Assembly: GCA_033964015.1 (NCBI GenBank)
Contig: CM066914.1
Span: forward strand, 17,749,637-17,813,636
Reading direction: 5' to 3'
Source: Scolanthus callimorphus
Lineage: Eukaryota; Cnidaria; Anthozoa; Actiniaria; Edwardsiidae
Length of the DNA: 64,000 bases
This document shows positions 22,201 through 35,500 of the stretch, in pieces (position 1 is the first letter of the stretch; each line of letters opens with the position of its first letter). A program made the translations under genes and the position numbers. Under the pieces are notes generated by a model. That model was not told where the DNA came from and ran no database searches. It saw only the letters and a program-made list of their open reading frames with translations.

Positions 22201-23542
22201 AAATTGACTATAAAATAAAATCATATAGTGTCAAAATCCGCAATCAGTATTTCCCGTGGAGCATGGAAAGGCGCGAAAGAGGTGTGCAAAATCATGCATA
22301 CCGGAAATACGTAGTTTTTGACGCGTGGTCTGCATTATGCGATCTCCTATTAAATTGTCAATTAAATTAATTCCCACGGGACCATGGGCATGGTTGTGTA
22401 AAAGTTCTGTTTACTTTATAACCTAGCGTGCTGGCTAGCGTAAAAGGTATTGAATATTCAAGAGGAAAAGCTTATTTAAATGGTTTAGAAGAGAGCGCTA
22501 GAGGGAGCAAGTCTTGAGGTTGTCTGTCAACCAATTATTGCTTGCTTTGGAATATCAGCCGGTATCGCGCTATATCGCGCACGCTGCAGTCACAACAAGC
22601 GGCCGAACAAGCAACAGCGAGTGTGGGAAGTGACTAACTCCTTCGCAGTGTCACGTTTTATTGCTTAACCAAGGCCTGATTTAAACACTCGACGGCAAAC
22701 AGACACAAGTTAGACACTGTAGGGATATAAACTAATATACAGGAATTGATATTGTGGCTGTTTATTAGAAGATTTCGACTTCGCGTCGTCGAACGCTGGA
22801 CCATTGCTTCTAGAAGCACGAAATGGATAAAGGATGTACAACAAAATAACTTTGCATTAGCGGAAAAGAATGTTGTGAAAGGAGAACGAGAACTTTGGAA
22901 ACATTTGGAGCGTCATTGTAAGTGTCATTGTTTGGTTACCACATCGCAAAATATTTGAATTCAAGCAAGAAACGCGTTCTCTCGAAGAAATCGTTTGACA
23001 CCTCCATTCAATGTGGCCATTTTCAGACGAAAATGCTAACTACTTTTGCTCGGTATTTTCATAACGTAATCCCTGAGACAACAAAGGAAATTACGCTACA
23101 TGGAATATCTAATTCGTCTTGGAAACCTTTTATTCGAAGCCGCCGAAGAGGCAGAGCATTGGTACAAAGGGTTGTACAACTTGTCGGTCAATCGAGTTCA
23201 TGGTGTTGAGTTGTGTGCTTCGCTCAACTCGAGATTGGTTTAGCTCGGATGTTAGTTTAATTACTACATCTTGATATTTTAGCTATAGCCGCAAGGGAGA
23301 ATACAATCAAAACCACATTCTTACAACTGAAGCCTCGAGACGAGAGGTTTTCTTTTCTAATTCACATTTGAAGAGGATGGCTTTCCAAAAGACCCCAAAC
23401 CGGTCGCGTGTATGAGCCTATTTCTTCTCCGTTCCGGGAGTTCGAGCGAGCAAATTTTAAGGTTCTTATCTGACTCGGGTTTCGCTTGACCTATAACACA
23501 AGAACTTGAATGTCAAATTGAGCTAGTCGTTTTTATTTGCAG
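19247..23542. other. Intergenic region upstream of the semaphorin gene
   Basis: No protein-coding exon that I can recognise; the longest ORF (20807-21151) has no family signature. The first semaphorin coding exon begins after an acceptor (TTTATTTGCAG, to 23542), so at least one non-coding 5' exon should lie here. One candidate end is CGTCATT/GTAAGTGT at 22917/22918, which is weak evidence. The promoter is not locatable by eye. Confidence 0.45.
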
Positions 23543-23561
23543 CTAGAAGGCCTGTACCAAG

Positions 23562-26500
23562 ATGCGAGAGCTACTGACAGTCGGGCTGATTTTGTTGATG
23601 TTTTTGACGAGTTGCAAGGGCTGCAAGAATACAACCCACGTACTCGTAAATTACGAAGGTAAGGGCTTACTTTCACTCGGATAAAAGTAGATCTAGGGGC
23701 TTATGAGCTTGGTTTCCTTGTTATCTGATATCATACACTAGTGGACAATCAGCACGTAGCTTCTACTACGTCTTTCCTTGGAGTAAGATTGCTCAATTTT
23801 CGGCTGAAATGCATTCTTTCTAGGAGGTGTACTCCAAAGCTAAAATCGCCTAATTTCAGAAGGCCCAACAAAATTGCCCCGCTAAATTATTCCCTAAAAG
23901 ACCTAACCGTATTTATTATGGAGCCTGAAATAAAGTCACTCATCTGGAAAACCAAATCATCTCCAATCAGATCTCCGTTTATGTCCCATGATGTTTTATA
24001 GACATGATATTTTCACACCCACGTTCGTAGTTTTATCAGTCTATGAGTCAACACAGTTTCACCAATTTTGTTGTCAAGCGCAGCTATATTTTGGATGATG
24101 GCGTTTATTTACAGCATTTGTGTAAACATACTAAAGCAGCTATCTGTATTCTCCGATGACATTTTACGCCATTGGAAAAACATTCTCATAGCAGATATGG
24201 AATTCACGAATCTGTTTCCTGCGAATGGTAAAATTCGCACATTTTCATAGTTTTCCACCACAAAATGCGACAGGCTTGTCGCTTTCAACTTTTTCTGTTT
24301 ACATTTAGCATCGAGCCTTTCGTTTAAAATTCCTCACCATAATAGAATTTAATTTAGTAATTTCAATATATCAATAGAAATTTCCTTTTCGATGTTTCGG
24401 AATCCGGTTAGCATTGTTGTGGAACATTCACCAAGTTCCATTCATTTTCCTGACTTCATGAAAGCACTGTACTTGTAATTTCTCAAACATCTGTTTTCGG
24501 CCTGCGAGATCGACTTCTACTTGAAACTTTACACCGTCGCATTCGGCATATCCAACTGATTTCCATCTCTATATCTTGAAGTCTCCGCTAATTGAATAGG
24601 CTGGATACTGAAAGAAATCTTTTTAAAACAACATTTCTCGCTACGGGGAATCGTTGTTTGTGGCACAGATTTTATTACCGAAAATTTAGAACCCGCCATT
24701 TTTTCCCGCGAAAACTTGCGCGATATTGGAAACTTTTTTTTTATCGTATCTCAAATGTTTTGTTGATGTACTGCAGGTCTAAAGAGTTCTTTATGGATTG
24801 AATCTAAATGAGCTTTATCCATTTTTCCTTGGGCTATCTCAAAGGACCACGGTGGTCCAAATAGGTCACAGCCCTGTCCGTTTTCTAAAGGCATGAGAAA
24901 TGTGCACAGTAGTTTTCCCAGCTCAATATTGTAATATTGTTCATTAGCATATAACAGATCTCGCTCAATTATTCCACCAGTAAATAAATGCCTAATTGAA
25001 TTAGGCTATGACATGTGAATTTATGGTCTATAAATTGAAAAGGTCTGCCTGTCTTTTTTTTCTCTATAAATGCCGAGCCTAAATGCTCTTAAGTTGCATC
25101 AAGTACCTAAAATGGACAAAGAGGTGGAAGCCTTGAAACACAAGGACTTCAAGTTTTCCAACTCTTAACCTAGACATTTTATTTTTTGAACCCTTTACAG
25201 ATGTAGAGGATGACTAAGCAAACTTGTCCAATCTTCAGAAAGGCAGCTTATAGTATTCAGTTAACTTAAGAAGCACAAATCCATTTTTCTTCTCTAAAGC
25301 AATAAGCATGCACATTATTTTATTCCAGGAACTGACCATGGTTTTAAGTCTTTTGTGGCTGACAATATCAGTTTTTGCCAGAGAATGTAGAAAATAATAG
25401 TTAGTTACAGGATTAACATCAAGGGAATTTACCTGAAGACCCCCCTTCCCCAATAATTTCCATTTAACTGTACAATGATTGTATGCGAATTAAGAGGTAT
25501 ACTGGCCCCCCTAGAATTGGACTGTGGTGGATAAGGGAGGGAATTGTTCCTGGTATTACACAATGATTGTACTGATATACTGACTTTATATACTTTTCAT
25601 ATCGACTAATTCATGGAGTAGTATCGACTCCACTGTAACCAAATCCTCTACATTTTATAGAAAAAATCCACACATTTTGGCTGTCCTCTCACACTTTCTG
25701 AATTTGTATACATCTTTTTGTGTTTCTTTCTCTTTTCCATTAGCTAATTACCCTTAGTTTATTTTGATCAAGTAGGGTTGGATGTATGCTCTTTTAAGGG
25801 ATAATCTGCTGTCATGAACAATGTTTCAATGTTTCTGCAAAATCGAGCAGAATAATTGTTTTATTATTCAGCACATCGATAGCACAAAAACCCCTGAAAA
25901 ACATACTTTTGTGTATTATTTACGAGCTCAACACATCATATTTCCCTCAGACGACAGATATCGCAAGATATCTGTTATGTACAGAAGACAGCTATTGGCG
26001 TTCCAATGACCATATTTGGGCAGTACATGATGTGCTGAATAATAATACGGAGTATAGAGAGAATAATACATGGGTGCACAGGGATATGGAATTTATCTTC
26101 TAGTGTTCAAATTTTGATATTCTCACGAGTGAGCACAACGAACGAGTGAGATATCAAATTTGAACACGAGAAGATTAAATTCATATCTCCAGGTGTCCAT
26201 GTATTGTTCTGTTTATTATATAAACTTTTTTGGGAAAATTATGGGCTAAAGTGGGCATTATCGTAATTTTTCACACGTGCGAATTACGATATTTCTCAGT
26301 GGCCGAAATCCTGTTAAAACACTAAAGTTTATATAATAAATGTCTTTATTTCTAAACTGTACAAAAAACAAGTAGGCCCACAAAAGCCTTGACACTAAGC
26401 GCATTTTTGCAGTCCTAACAATTGGCACTTCCCCAAATGGTATTATTGCCGCAAGTCAGGAAGGTTAGGAGTAACAAACACCATACTCTAGCAAGTACTT

Positions 26501-29500
26501 TAGGAAAAGCAGATGGTTTGTAATATGTTGTATTGTTTGACTGTCAGTGCTAATGAGTTCTCCTAGAATCGAGGACTTAGAAAGGCTAAAGTAATCAGAT
26601 TACCAAAAGCCTTTAAAATGACCTTGGGGAATTAGCAGAAGTGTTTTTTGAGTGGCAATCAAAGTGATTCAGATATTTTATTACAAAACTTTGTCCAGAG
26701 ATCCAGCATTGCATGCAGTCACTATTATTTTTTATTATTATTGATTTATTAATTTCACCACTTTTAAATTTATTTTTATGATTTTCTTTTTTTTTTTCAT
26801 TTTTCATTTTTCACGTTTCACTCTGTGGTGGGGGTATCAATTTTTTCTGGACTTCCACATTCAGCACTAAACTCTCCTGCATTTTATTGGAAATATTGTA
26901 GGGATGGGGCTATAGACTGTATACAACTGTAGTGTAACAGGAATTCCAAGAACCTGTCCTTGTCTTTAGAATTGTTCCAGAATTGTCAATAATATGTTAA
27001 TATTGACACTAATGCAATTGTCAAAGCCTGAAAGCATTTTACTCATGTTTTTTTTAAAAAACAGGATGACAGGTTGTTCTTGTAAAGGGAATAAAACAGT
27101 AATAAAGAAGCAGTGAGCACACTTCCCTGCAGTGACATATTATATTTTCATGGATGCTGACAAAGTGGACCTAAAAGTCCTAAGTAGTTTTCATCCTTTT
27201 CAGATTTGCTGTCCAATTCACGTGGAGAGGAACTTCAGAACAGTTTAAATGTAAAGAATTTCAGTGAGCTGCTGCTTGATGAAAGCAATGGGAATCTTAT
27301 TGTTGGTGCTAGGTAAGTTGTTACATAAAGTCCTGGGGGGAGAGGGGGGGGGGGGGGAACTACATGGCCCCCTTTTGTATGGGGATGCTCGGCCCAGATT
27401 CTGGATTCTTTATACCAATTTTAGAGCAGAAAAAGGTACCCCCTTCTTATACCAAGCTTGAAAAAGGTACCCCTTTGAAAAACCGGTGAAATACAGACCC
27501 TTTTTTATACCAAAAAAATGCAATGTTCCCTACCCTTTATTATACCCAGTCCAGCCTGATACCCTACCCCTTTCTTATACCTCCAGCCTGAAAACCCTAC
27601 CCCTTTTGGGCCAAGCATCCGTGTATAGTCCAATATAAAGTTTGAATAAAGTGGCATTTTTTTATTATAGTGTTGGAAACTTGGAAGATTGGTGCCCTTT
27701 GTAACGTTTTAAGAGGGTCTAGAACCCAGAACCCCTCTTCATGAAACCACTGATCTGCCTGGGCTGTATGTTTCCTCCTGATTTTGCGTCTTAGTCTTTC
27801 AACTATCATCTAAAACCAGGATCTCTGTCGCAGTTGAATACAAAATCACACAAAGAGACTGGCAAATAGAAGAGCCTCGGGACTCGCGCTTGCGTGTCGG
27901 ATCTGGTATTTTTTTAAAGTAAATCTTCCGTCTCAGGTTTCAAAAATCAAGAGATTCTCAACTCGGAATTTTAAAACAAGCATCTTGGTCACGGGTTTAC
28001 CGTACCATACAAAACCGCGGAGTTTTTAAAGTCAACAACTTTGTTGTTGAGATTCATCACCTTATCTGTAAGTCCGTCTTCTCGTCAACCTTGGCTCTTA
28101 CTACACCGTGACCTCAAGCGAGATCGGCGCACTTCAGTCCTATCTCAGCCGCGAGCTGTTTCGTGTCCAGCTTTACTAACTAGCGCTATAACGTTCCCAC
28201 GCGCAGTAGAAGTGTCTGCTTTCCAAACTGAGGTCGAACACATCAGTTTTTAATTCTTTGCGTGGTCTAAATCTTGTGTATTTGAACACACCCTTAGGGA
28301 GAGGCGCAGCAAAAGGTTGAACCGATCACTTTATATACACAACAGAGATAGATAGCAATAAAGATAGGCCTTATCGCGTGTTTTAATGGAAGTCTGACTC
28401 ACGCACGTGCGTTTACTAGCCCTTTATCGAGATATACATCACATACCGCGACAAACGCGCCCAGCCTTCTTATAGTCAGCGAGCTATTTGCACTCATGTC
28501 TTATTTTATTAATTGATGCCAATAAAAAGGGCCAAATTCTTGTTTTGGCAACGTTGCGTGCAAACTGAACTAACACGTACTCCACGCGCGAACAATCAAA
28601 TGTAACCCTAGCCTGTGTGAATTGCAGCAGTCCATTCTTGTTCTGTTTGTTTCCGAAGATGGCACAGGAATGGCGTAACTTTGAAGATCTAGAGAAAAAT
28701 CCAGCTCGCGATGCGAAAAGAATTTCGAAAAAGCATTACGTGAAAATTTAACAAGCACGCCTGAACTTTCAAGCCATTCGTCCTATTCAATCCCCATGCG
28801 TACGGAATAATGTAACAGTACTGAATGGACCCTTAAATTCAGGCAAATACAATCATTATAGTTTTTCTATTCACGACAGTTTTCCAGCGACCACAGAACA
28901 TGTTTGCTTTGTTTTGATAAGCTGTGGCGAGGATGACTAGATTAATACTCAAGCCTTTATTTTGATGACTAAACTTGCTTCATTTCAGAAATGTGATCGT
29001 CCAGGTGTCTCTTGATAATTTTACGTCATACAAGGTACGTGCATCATCAGTGACAAGTCAAACCACTGTATAGTCTCAGTCATCCGCCATTTTGAGCCAT
29101 TTTGCCGTGTCAGTGAAAAGTATCCATTTACGGAATGTAGTGCTTTATTTTCGAGTGAATTTGGTAAATCAACTATACAATGTTGTTTGTAGATAATTAT
29201 TTCGAGATTTCTGCACGTTATTCGTCTACTAATATCTAATGAAAATAACAAAGGATTGGCTGGCAAAGGCTCTTTGAGCAGGAAATTCAATGAGGACAGT
29301 TACAAGATTCTATTGTAACATGCAGAGGAGCTGAGGTAATGGACGTATCAGGGTACGGCGACGCCCCTCCCGAATATCAAGATTGAAGACCAGATTTGAT
29401 TCATCCAATGCGTGTGTCTTGGTCTAGAGTTTTTTGGTGGCGGAAAATCACTTTTTGTTCATCATAATGACAAACTTGTGTGTCAGTTTTGACGTCCCTT

Positions 29501-32500
29501 TCCCTGAGCACAGAGTATGAAAAGTTGCTGACAATGTTTTAGCAAGAAAGCGCGTATTCACTGTAGTTACCGTTTGTTTTTCAGGTTTTAAACTGGCCCT
29601 CCTCGTCTGGGATAACGCGCTATTGTATACAGAGCCGTCGACCAACGGTAAGCAACCCGAATAAATACTATAAAATGAGCGAGCAATGATAATACTAAGT
29701 AAACGGAAATACAAATAGTTCCCGACACTCGCCTGAAAGCCACTCTACCAGATTGCGCCGTACCTCTTGAGCTGGGTAGACATAGACCAAATCGGCTAGC
29801 GGTGTTTACATCTTGTTGCCACCTAATTCAAATCATGTGATGATTCCTTTGGTTTGTTACAATTGTCAAATTTTTCTCACTCGACCGAGTGCACGAGTGT
29901 ATGTGCCGAACAACTAAAGTATACACCCAAAGGAATCATCACATGATTTGAATTGGCTGACAACGGTTACCTGAATTTACAAATTTCGTACTTCAAGGTC
30001 TATTGGCCTCGCTTGTGCGTTTAGCGAGGTCAGAGAAAGCTCGCCATACAAATCCACCGTGCGCTTTTTCATTGCGTCTGCTGATCTCGGATGGAAAAAT
30101 GATTTGATATGCCCTTTTAGTGCAGAATTCCACTAATATTTCGCGTTTATTACAGGAGGAATGTCATAATTTCATTGCCACCTAATCTTGTTGCCACCTA
30201 ATTCAAATCATGTGATGATTCCTTTGGTTTGTTACAATTGTCAAATTTTTCTCACTCGACCGAGTGCACGAGTGTATGTGCCGAACAACTAAAGTATACA
30301 CCCAAAGGAATCATCACATGATTTGAATTGGCTGACAACGGTTACCTGAATTTACAAATTTCGTACTTCAAGGTCTATTGGCCTCGCTTGTGCGTTTAGC
30401 GAGGTCAGAGAAAGCTCGCCATACAAATCCACCGTGCGCTTTTTCATTGCGTCTGCTGATCTCGGATGGAAAAATGATTTATATGCCCTTTTAGTGCAGA
30501 ATTCCACTAATATTTCGCGTTTATTACAGGAGGAATGTCATAATTTCGTACAAGTTTTACAACCTTTTGAAGGGCGTTTGTTAGTGTGTGGGACTAATGC
30601 CTACAGGCCGGTGTGTAGATGGAGAAATGTAAGTACATGTAGTAATTTTATATTATAGTTTCCATTTTTTTTGCCATTTTTAATGGTCGCAAAGTTTCTG
30701 TGTCGAGTAAAAACTTAATCACTTAACGTTGAAAGGCAAAACGTCTTGCAGCAGTTTTGCAGCCGGGATACAACCATTATCTCGTACCGGGCTCTGGGTT
30801 CGAGAATGGGATACAACGATTACTCTCGGAACTTACCTCGTACGTTCTTGCGAATTTGAAAGACGTCAACGTCATGGCGTGAGATCGAGGAGCCAATCAC
30901 AAAGCGCGAAATTACTGATCATCCAATCAAAGTGATCAGATGCGGCAGAGCCACGGTATTACTCTTCCCAGTATCTTAAACTTTCTGTCTTCTACCTTGT
31001 AACAGTTGACAGATTTGTCACCCGCTGTCGGACGGGACAGCAAAGGGAATGTGTTCACACGGGATTTTGATGGGATGGGCCTGGTACCCTACAGCCCACG
31101 CCACAAAAGCACCGGAATCATGTCCGGTAAGTGTAAGTGTCCGATGCTACAACAATAACAAGAAGAAGAACCTTAAAGCGTTTTTCACAATTCTGCGAGC
31201 TCTGCACCGACTCATTAATTGTGTTTTCGAAGCGTTCCCTGAATCAAACATCTAAGCAACGTTTGTGGTTGTTAAGGTGGCTCCCGAGTATTTATTGGAG
31301 AAATAGACCTCAACTTCTAGCGTATGTTTGAACCTGAAAAAATATTCCGATTTCCATAATTGTTCTCACAGAGCTAAGGCAACCTCTGCACTACCAAATG
31401 GTGTAGTTCATTTGATATATTAAGCTCGTCTGTTAAGGATATTTTAAATTTTCCAAAGGAGGTGTTTTTAAAATAATTGGTATAACTTGAAAATTCGACC
31501 GTGAATGATCTTTTTACCAGCTAAAATCGCATCTATAGTAATAAGGGTTTACTCAGAGAAATGCCCAGGTCAGCTTTTCCCATGCGATTTAAGTTGAAAC
31601 GATGTAATAATTTTACCTCTAAAATTGTCTTATTCCACTTCTGTTTAGGGTGCCGAGCGCGGATACCAGAAAAGTACGGGAGCTCTTCAGGATTATATCG
31701 GCTAATGTTCACTCTTAATTATATAAATTAAAGAGAAAATAGAATCGAGTATCTACAGAAAGCGGTATTTAATAAACGAATGAGAGCAGCTTCTTGTACA
31801 GAATGTGCTGTTGCTATAATATTCAATTCGAGCTCGAAATAACTAAATAGCTGGAATTGTTTCATAAGTTTCTTTCGTAAGAGGTAGAGTACAACTAACT
31901 GAGAAGACTTACCAAGTTTGGGCTCGTCTTTCCAATACTATGTTGAGAAACATTATCCAAAAGGAGTCAGTGCTTCGTTGCTCCAACACAAACGCCAAGA
32001 AAACCCACATGTTATGAGTGCAGTGTTCTCGCCTCAGTGCACTTCGCTAAATTCTTCACGTGCGACGCTTCCTAGTCCCGAAGTAAGACAAGTTAATATC
32101 CGGTAGCTTTTCCGATCCCGCGGGTCGAGAAAGCGTCGCACGTGAAGTATTTAGCACCATGTGCATTGAGACGAGAACGCTGGGTTCATAAACATATGGG
32201 TTTTCTTGGCGTTGTGTTGGAGCGACGAAACACTGACTCCTTTTGGATAATGTTTCTCAACATAGTATTGGAAAGACGAGCCCAAACTTGGTAAGTCTTC
32301 TCAGTTGGTTGTACTCTACCTCTCACGAAAGAAACTTGCGAAACAATTCCAGCAATTTAGGTATTTCGAGCTCGAATTGAATATTATAGCAACAGCACAT
32401 TCTGGACAAGACGTTGCTCTCATTCGTTTATTAAATATCGCTTTCTGTAGATACTCGATTCTATTTTCTCTTTTATATAATTAAGAGTGAACATTAGCCT

Positions 32501-35500
32501 ATATAATCCTGTAGAGCTCCCGTACTTTTCTGGTATCCGCGCTCGGCACACTAAACAGAAGTGGAATAAGACATTTTAGAGGTAAAATTATTACATCGTT
32601 TACAACTTAAATCGCATGGGAAAAGCTGACCTGGGCATTTCTCTGATTAAACCCTTGTTACTATGGATGCGATTTTAGCTGGTAATAAGATCATTCACGG
32701 TCGAATTTTCAAGTTATACCAATAATTCTAAAAACACCTCCTTTGGAAAATTTAAAATATCCTTAACAGACGAGCTTAATATATCAAATGAACTACACCA
32801 TTTGGTAGTGCAGAGGTTGCTTAAGCTCTGTGAGAACAATTATGGAAATCGGAATATTTTTTCAGGGTCAAACATACGCTAGAAGTTGAGGTCTATTTCT
32901 CCAATAAATACTCGGGAGCCACCTTAAGTGCTAGTTGTGTGATCGAAGGAAGCTGCTGAAACGCGATTTGACTGTTGATTCAGAGCTCGCGGAATTATGA
33001 AAACCACAATAATATAATGGAAACTGCACCATCCCATACAAATGGTGATATCGCCGTATTGACTGACATGTTAGTCTTAGAAGGGAACAGACTACTAGCA
33101 GCCCTTTCTTTGGCGAACTCGTCTGGATCAGTAGCGAGCCGATGTGTTTAGCCGGTAGAGGAGAGCGCGCCATTCGAGGCAAATTCGAAACGCCTTCTTT
33201 CGGCGTTTTCCCCTCGTAGTGCGCTCTCTACTACTGAGTTGACTACCTGCAGGCGGCTGCGTTCGCTGATCAGATCGCCATATTGGATTCTCGTAGCTCT
33301 TGTAGCGCGCGGTCCGGGGCGAGCGCAAAAATCGAGACAAATTGTTACAAATTTTCGCGCGCTTTGGAGATTTTCATCAATTCGCGGACGGTTCTCGAAG
33401 AAGGGGCTGCTAGCAGTCTAAGAAGATAATTTATGATGGTTTATTATTGATAGCCATGTGTGTTACTGATACTCAGTTGCTCTATTATCGTGTTTTCAGA
33501 TCTTGGTCGCTACTACGCGGGTACTATGATGGATGGTGCTGCCAGGGAGCCTGTTATATTCAGCAGGGACTTCAAGTTTGACTTTCGCATGCTCGGCACG
33601 GTCAGAGGCGACGATAAATGGCTCAGTGGTAAGAACGAGATGAACAAATTATTATCCTTAGTAACTGTTATCCTCTGAGAAACCCTAAGGTTTTTTCTCT
33701 TTTCCACAACGGTTGTGAATTTACTTGCAACATGCTAGTTTATACAATGCTTTTGTGTGGCATACATAGAAGATATTACATGGCCGCGCGGAGATACGAA
33801 TTTTATCTTCGAGTGTTGAAACTTTATCTCACGAGTGAGCGCAAATGTCCTGTTTATTATATATAAACATCAATGAAATACCAAATCTAATTTTATTTGA
33901 GTTTAACCTAATAATCGAGCATGGAGCACAAGCGTGCGCGGGAGGGTTACCTGGTATTTCAATGGAATATCCCATGCATCACTTGTATTTCTGCATTTCT
34001 TGTATAATACATGTTCTTGAAAAAAGGTATGTGATTGTACAAAAAAGAGCTTTGGGAATTTTAATAGTATGCAATCACTCCCACACCCATTGAATCAATG
34101 ATTACTAAATTCGATCGATCGTTTGTCTTTTTCAGTTCGCTCGTCTGGCTGTTTTGATCGCTCCAGATGGTCACGTGACATTTAAATTTATGGAAAAAGC
34201 GTGTTTTCCATTGTTTGGTACAAAATTTAAATATCACGTGACCATTTCGATCGATCAAAACAGCCAGACGAATCAAACCGAAACTGAGAAACGATCGGTC
34301 GAATTTTCGAGGGTGCCGACCGTTTAGTGATTTCGCTAGTATTGATGTATCATAGGAAATGCTAAGTTTCTTTAGATTAAAACGGAAGGAAGGACATCTG
34401 ATCATTATCAGCATGGTGATTTATCATATTACCCGTTCACACGCTGTGATTTGAGGAGCGATTTCTGCTTCAGCTAAACTAAGAAGTATTCAGTGATATT
34501 TTGTATTGAAATAACCTTTTTTCCATTAATTTTCCAACAGATTCTGAGTTCGTCAAGAGTTTTGACGTGGGTTTGTACGTGTACTTCTTCTTCCGCGAGG
34601 CTGCGGTAGAGAACATGAAATGTGGCAAGAACAGATTCTCCAGGGTGGCGCGCATTTGTAAGGTACGCAACACATGGAAAGGCTCCATCCATATCAATAG
34701 CAAAAACCTGCAAACCGCCTTTCCTGCATTCTCGTACCCAGGGCTCCCCGGCTCGTCTGCTCGCGGGGGAGGCTCTGGTGACATCTGTTTGAGCGCCTTT
34801 GCTGGTTGGCTGGTTTTGAGCGTTGGGGCATGCGCAGAAATATCTTTCTCTCAGCGGCTCTGTATCAAATCTCTCACATGCTGTCACCAGAGCCTCCCCC
34901 GCGAGGAGACGAGCCGGGGAGCTCTGGGTAAGAGAATGCTCTCCTGTGAAACCCAAAAGAAAGCGAAGAAGTGAAACACGACGAGCGAGATTATAGTCGC
35001 GCGGAAAAATTGTGGCTTTCTATCCGCATGATCTAGGTTATTCTCATTGTGAGTATCCCCTCCCCTCCCCCAGGCTTTCATACAGTCATCAGGAGCTCCG
35101 TGCTCTAAGCTTGGGGGCAGGCCGGGTCGTGTCATGCTCTACTCTGAAAACAGTGATTGTATCTTCCCCTCTAGGGCGATTATGGCGGAAGTGAATATGT
35201 GATGAAAAATACGTTTATTACATTTAACAAAGCGCGTCTGAACTGCTCCACTACAGGCGAATACCCGGCGTATTATGACCATATACGTAAGTACTGATCA
35301 TGCAAGCTATCGAACGCATGTTTGTAGATATCAGGCTATATTTAAATGACGTTTTATCGATATACTGCATAAATACTCGGGTATCACGCTTTCTGCTGTT
35401 GATCTCTTAGACCCCGTCCACACTACACCGTTTTCAAACGAAAACGGATACATGTTGTTCCGGATACGGCTATCGTCCACACTACAACGCTGAAAACGAT

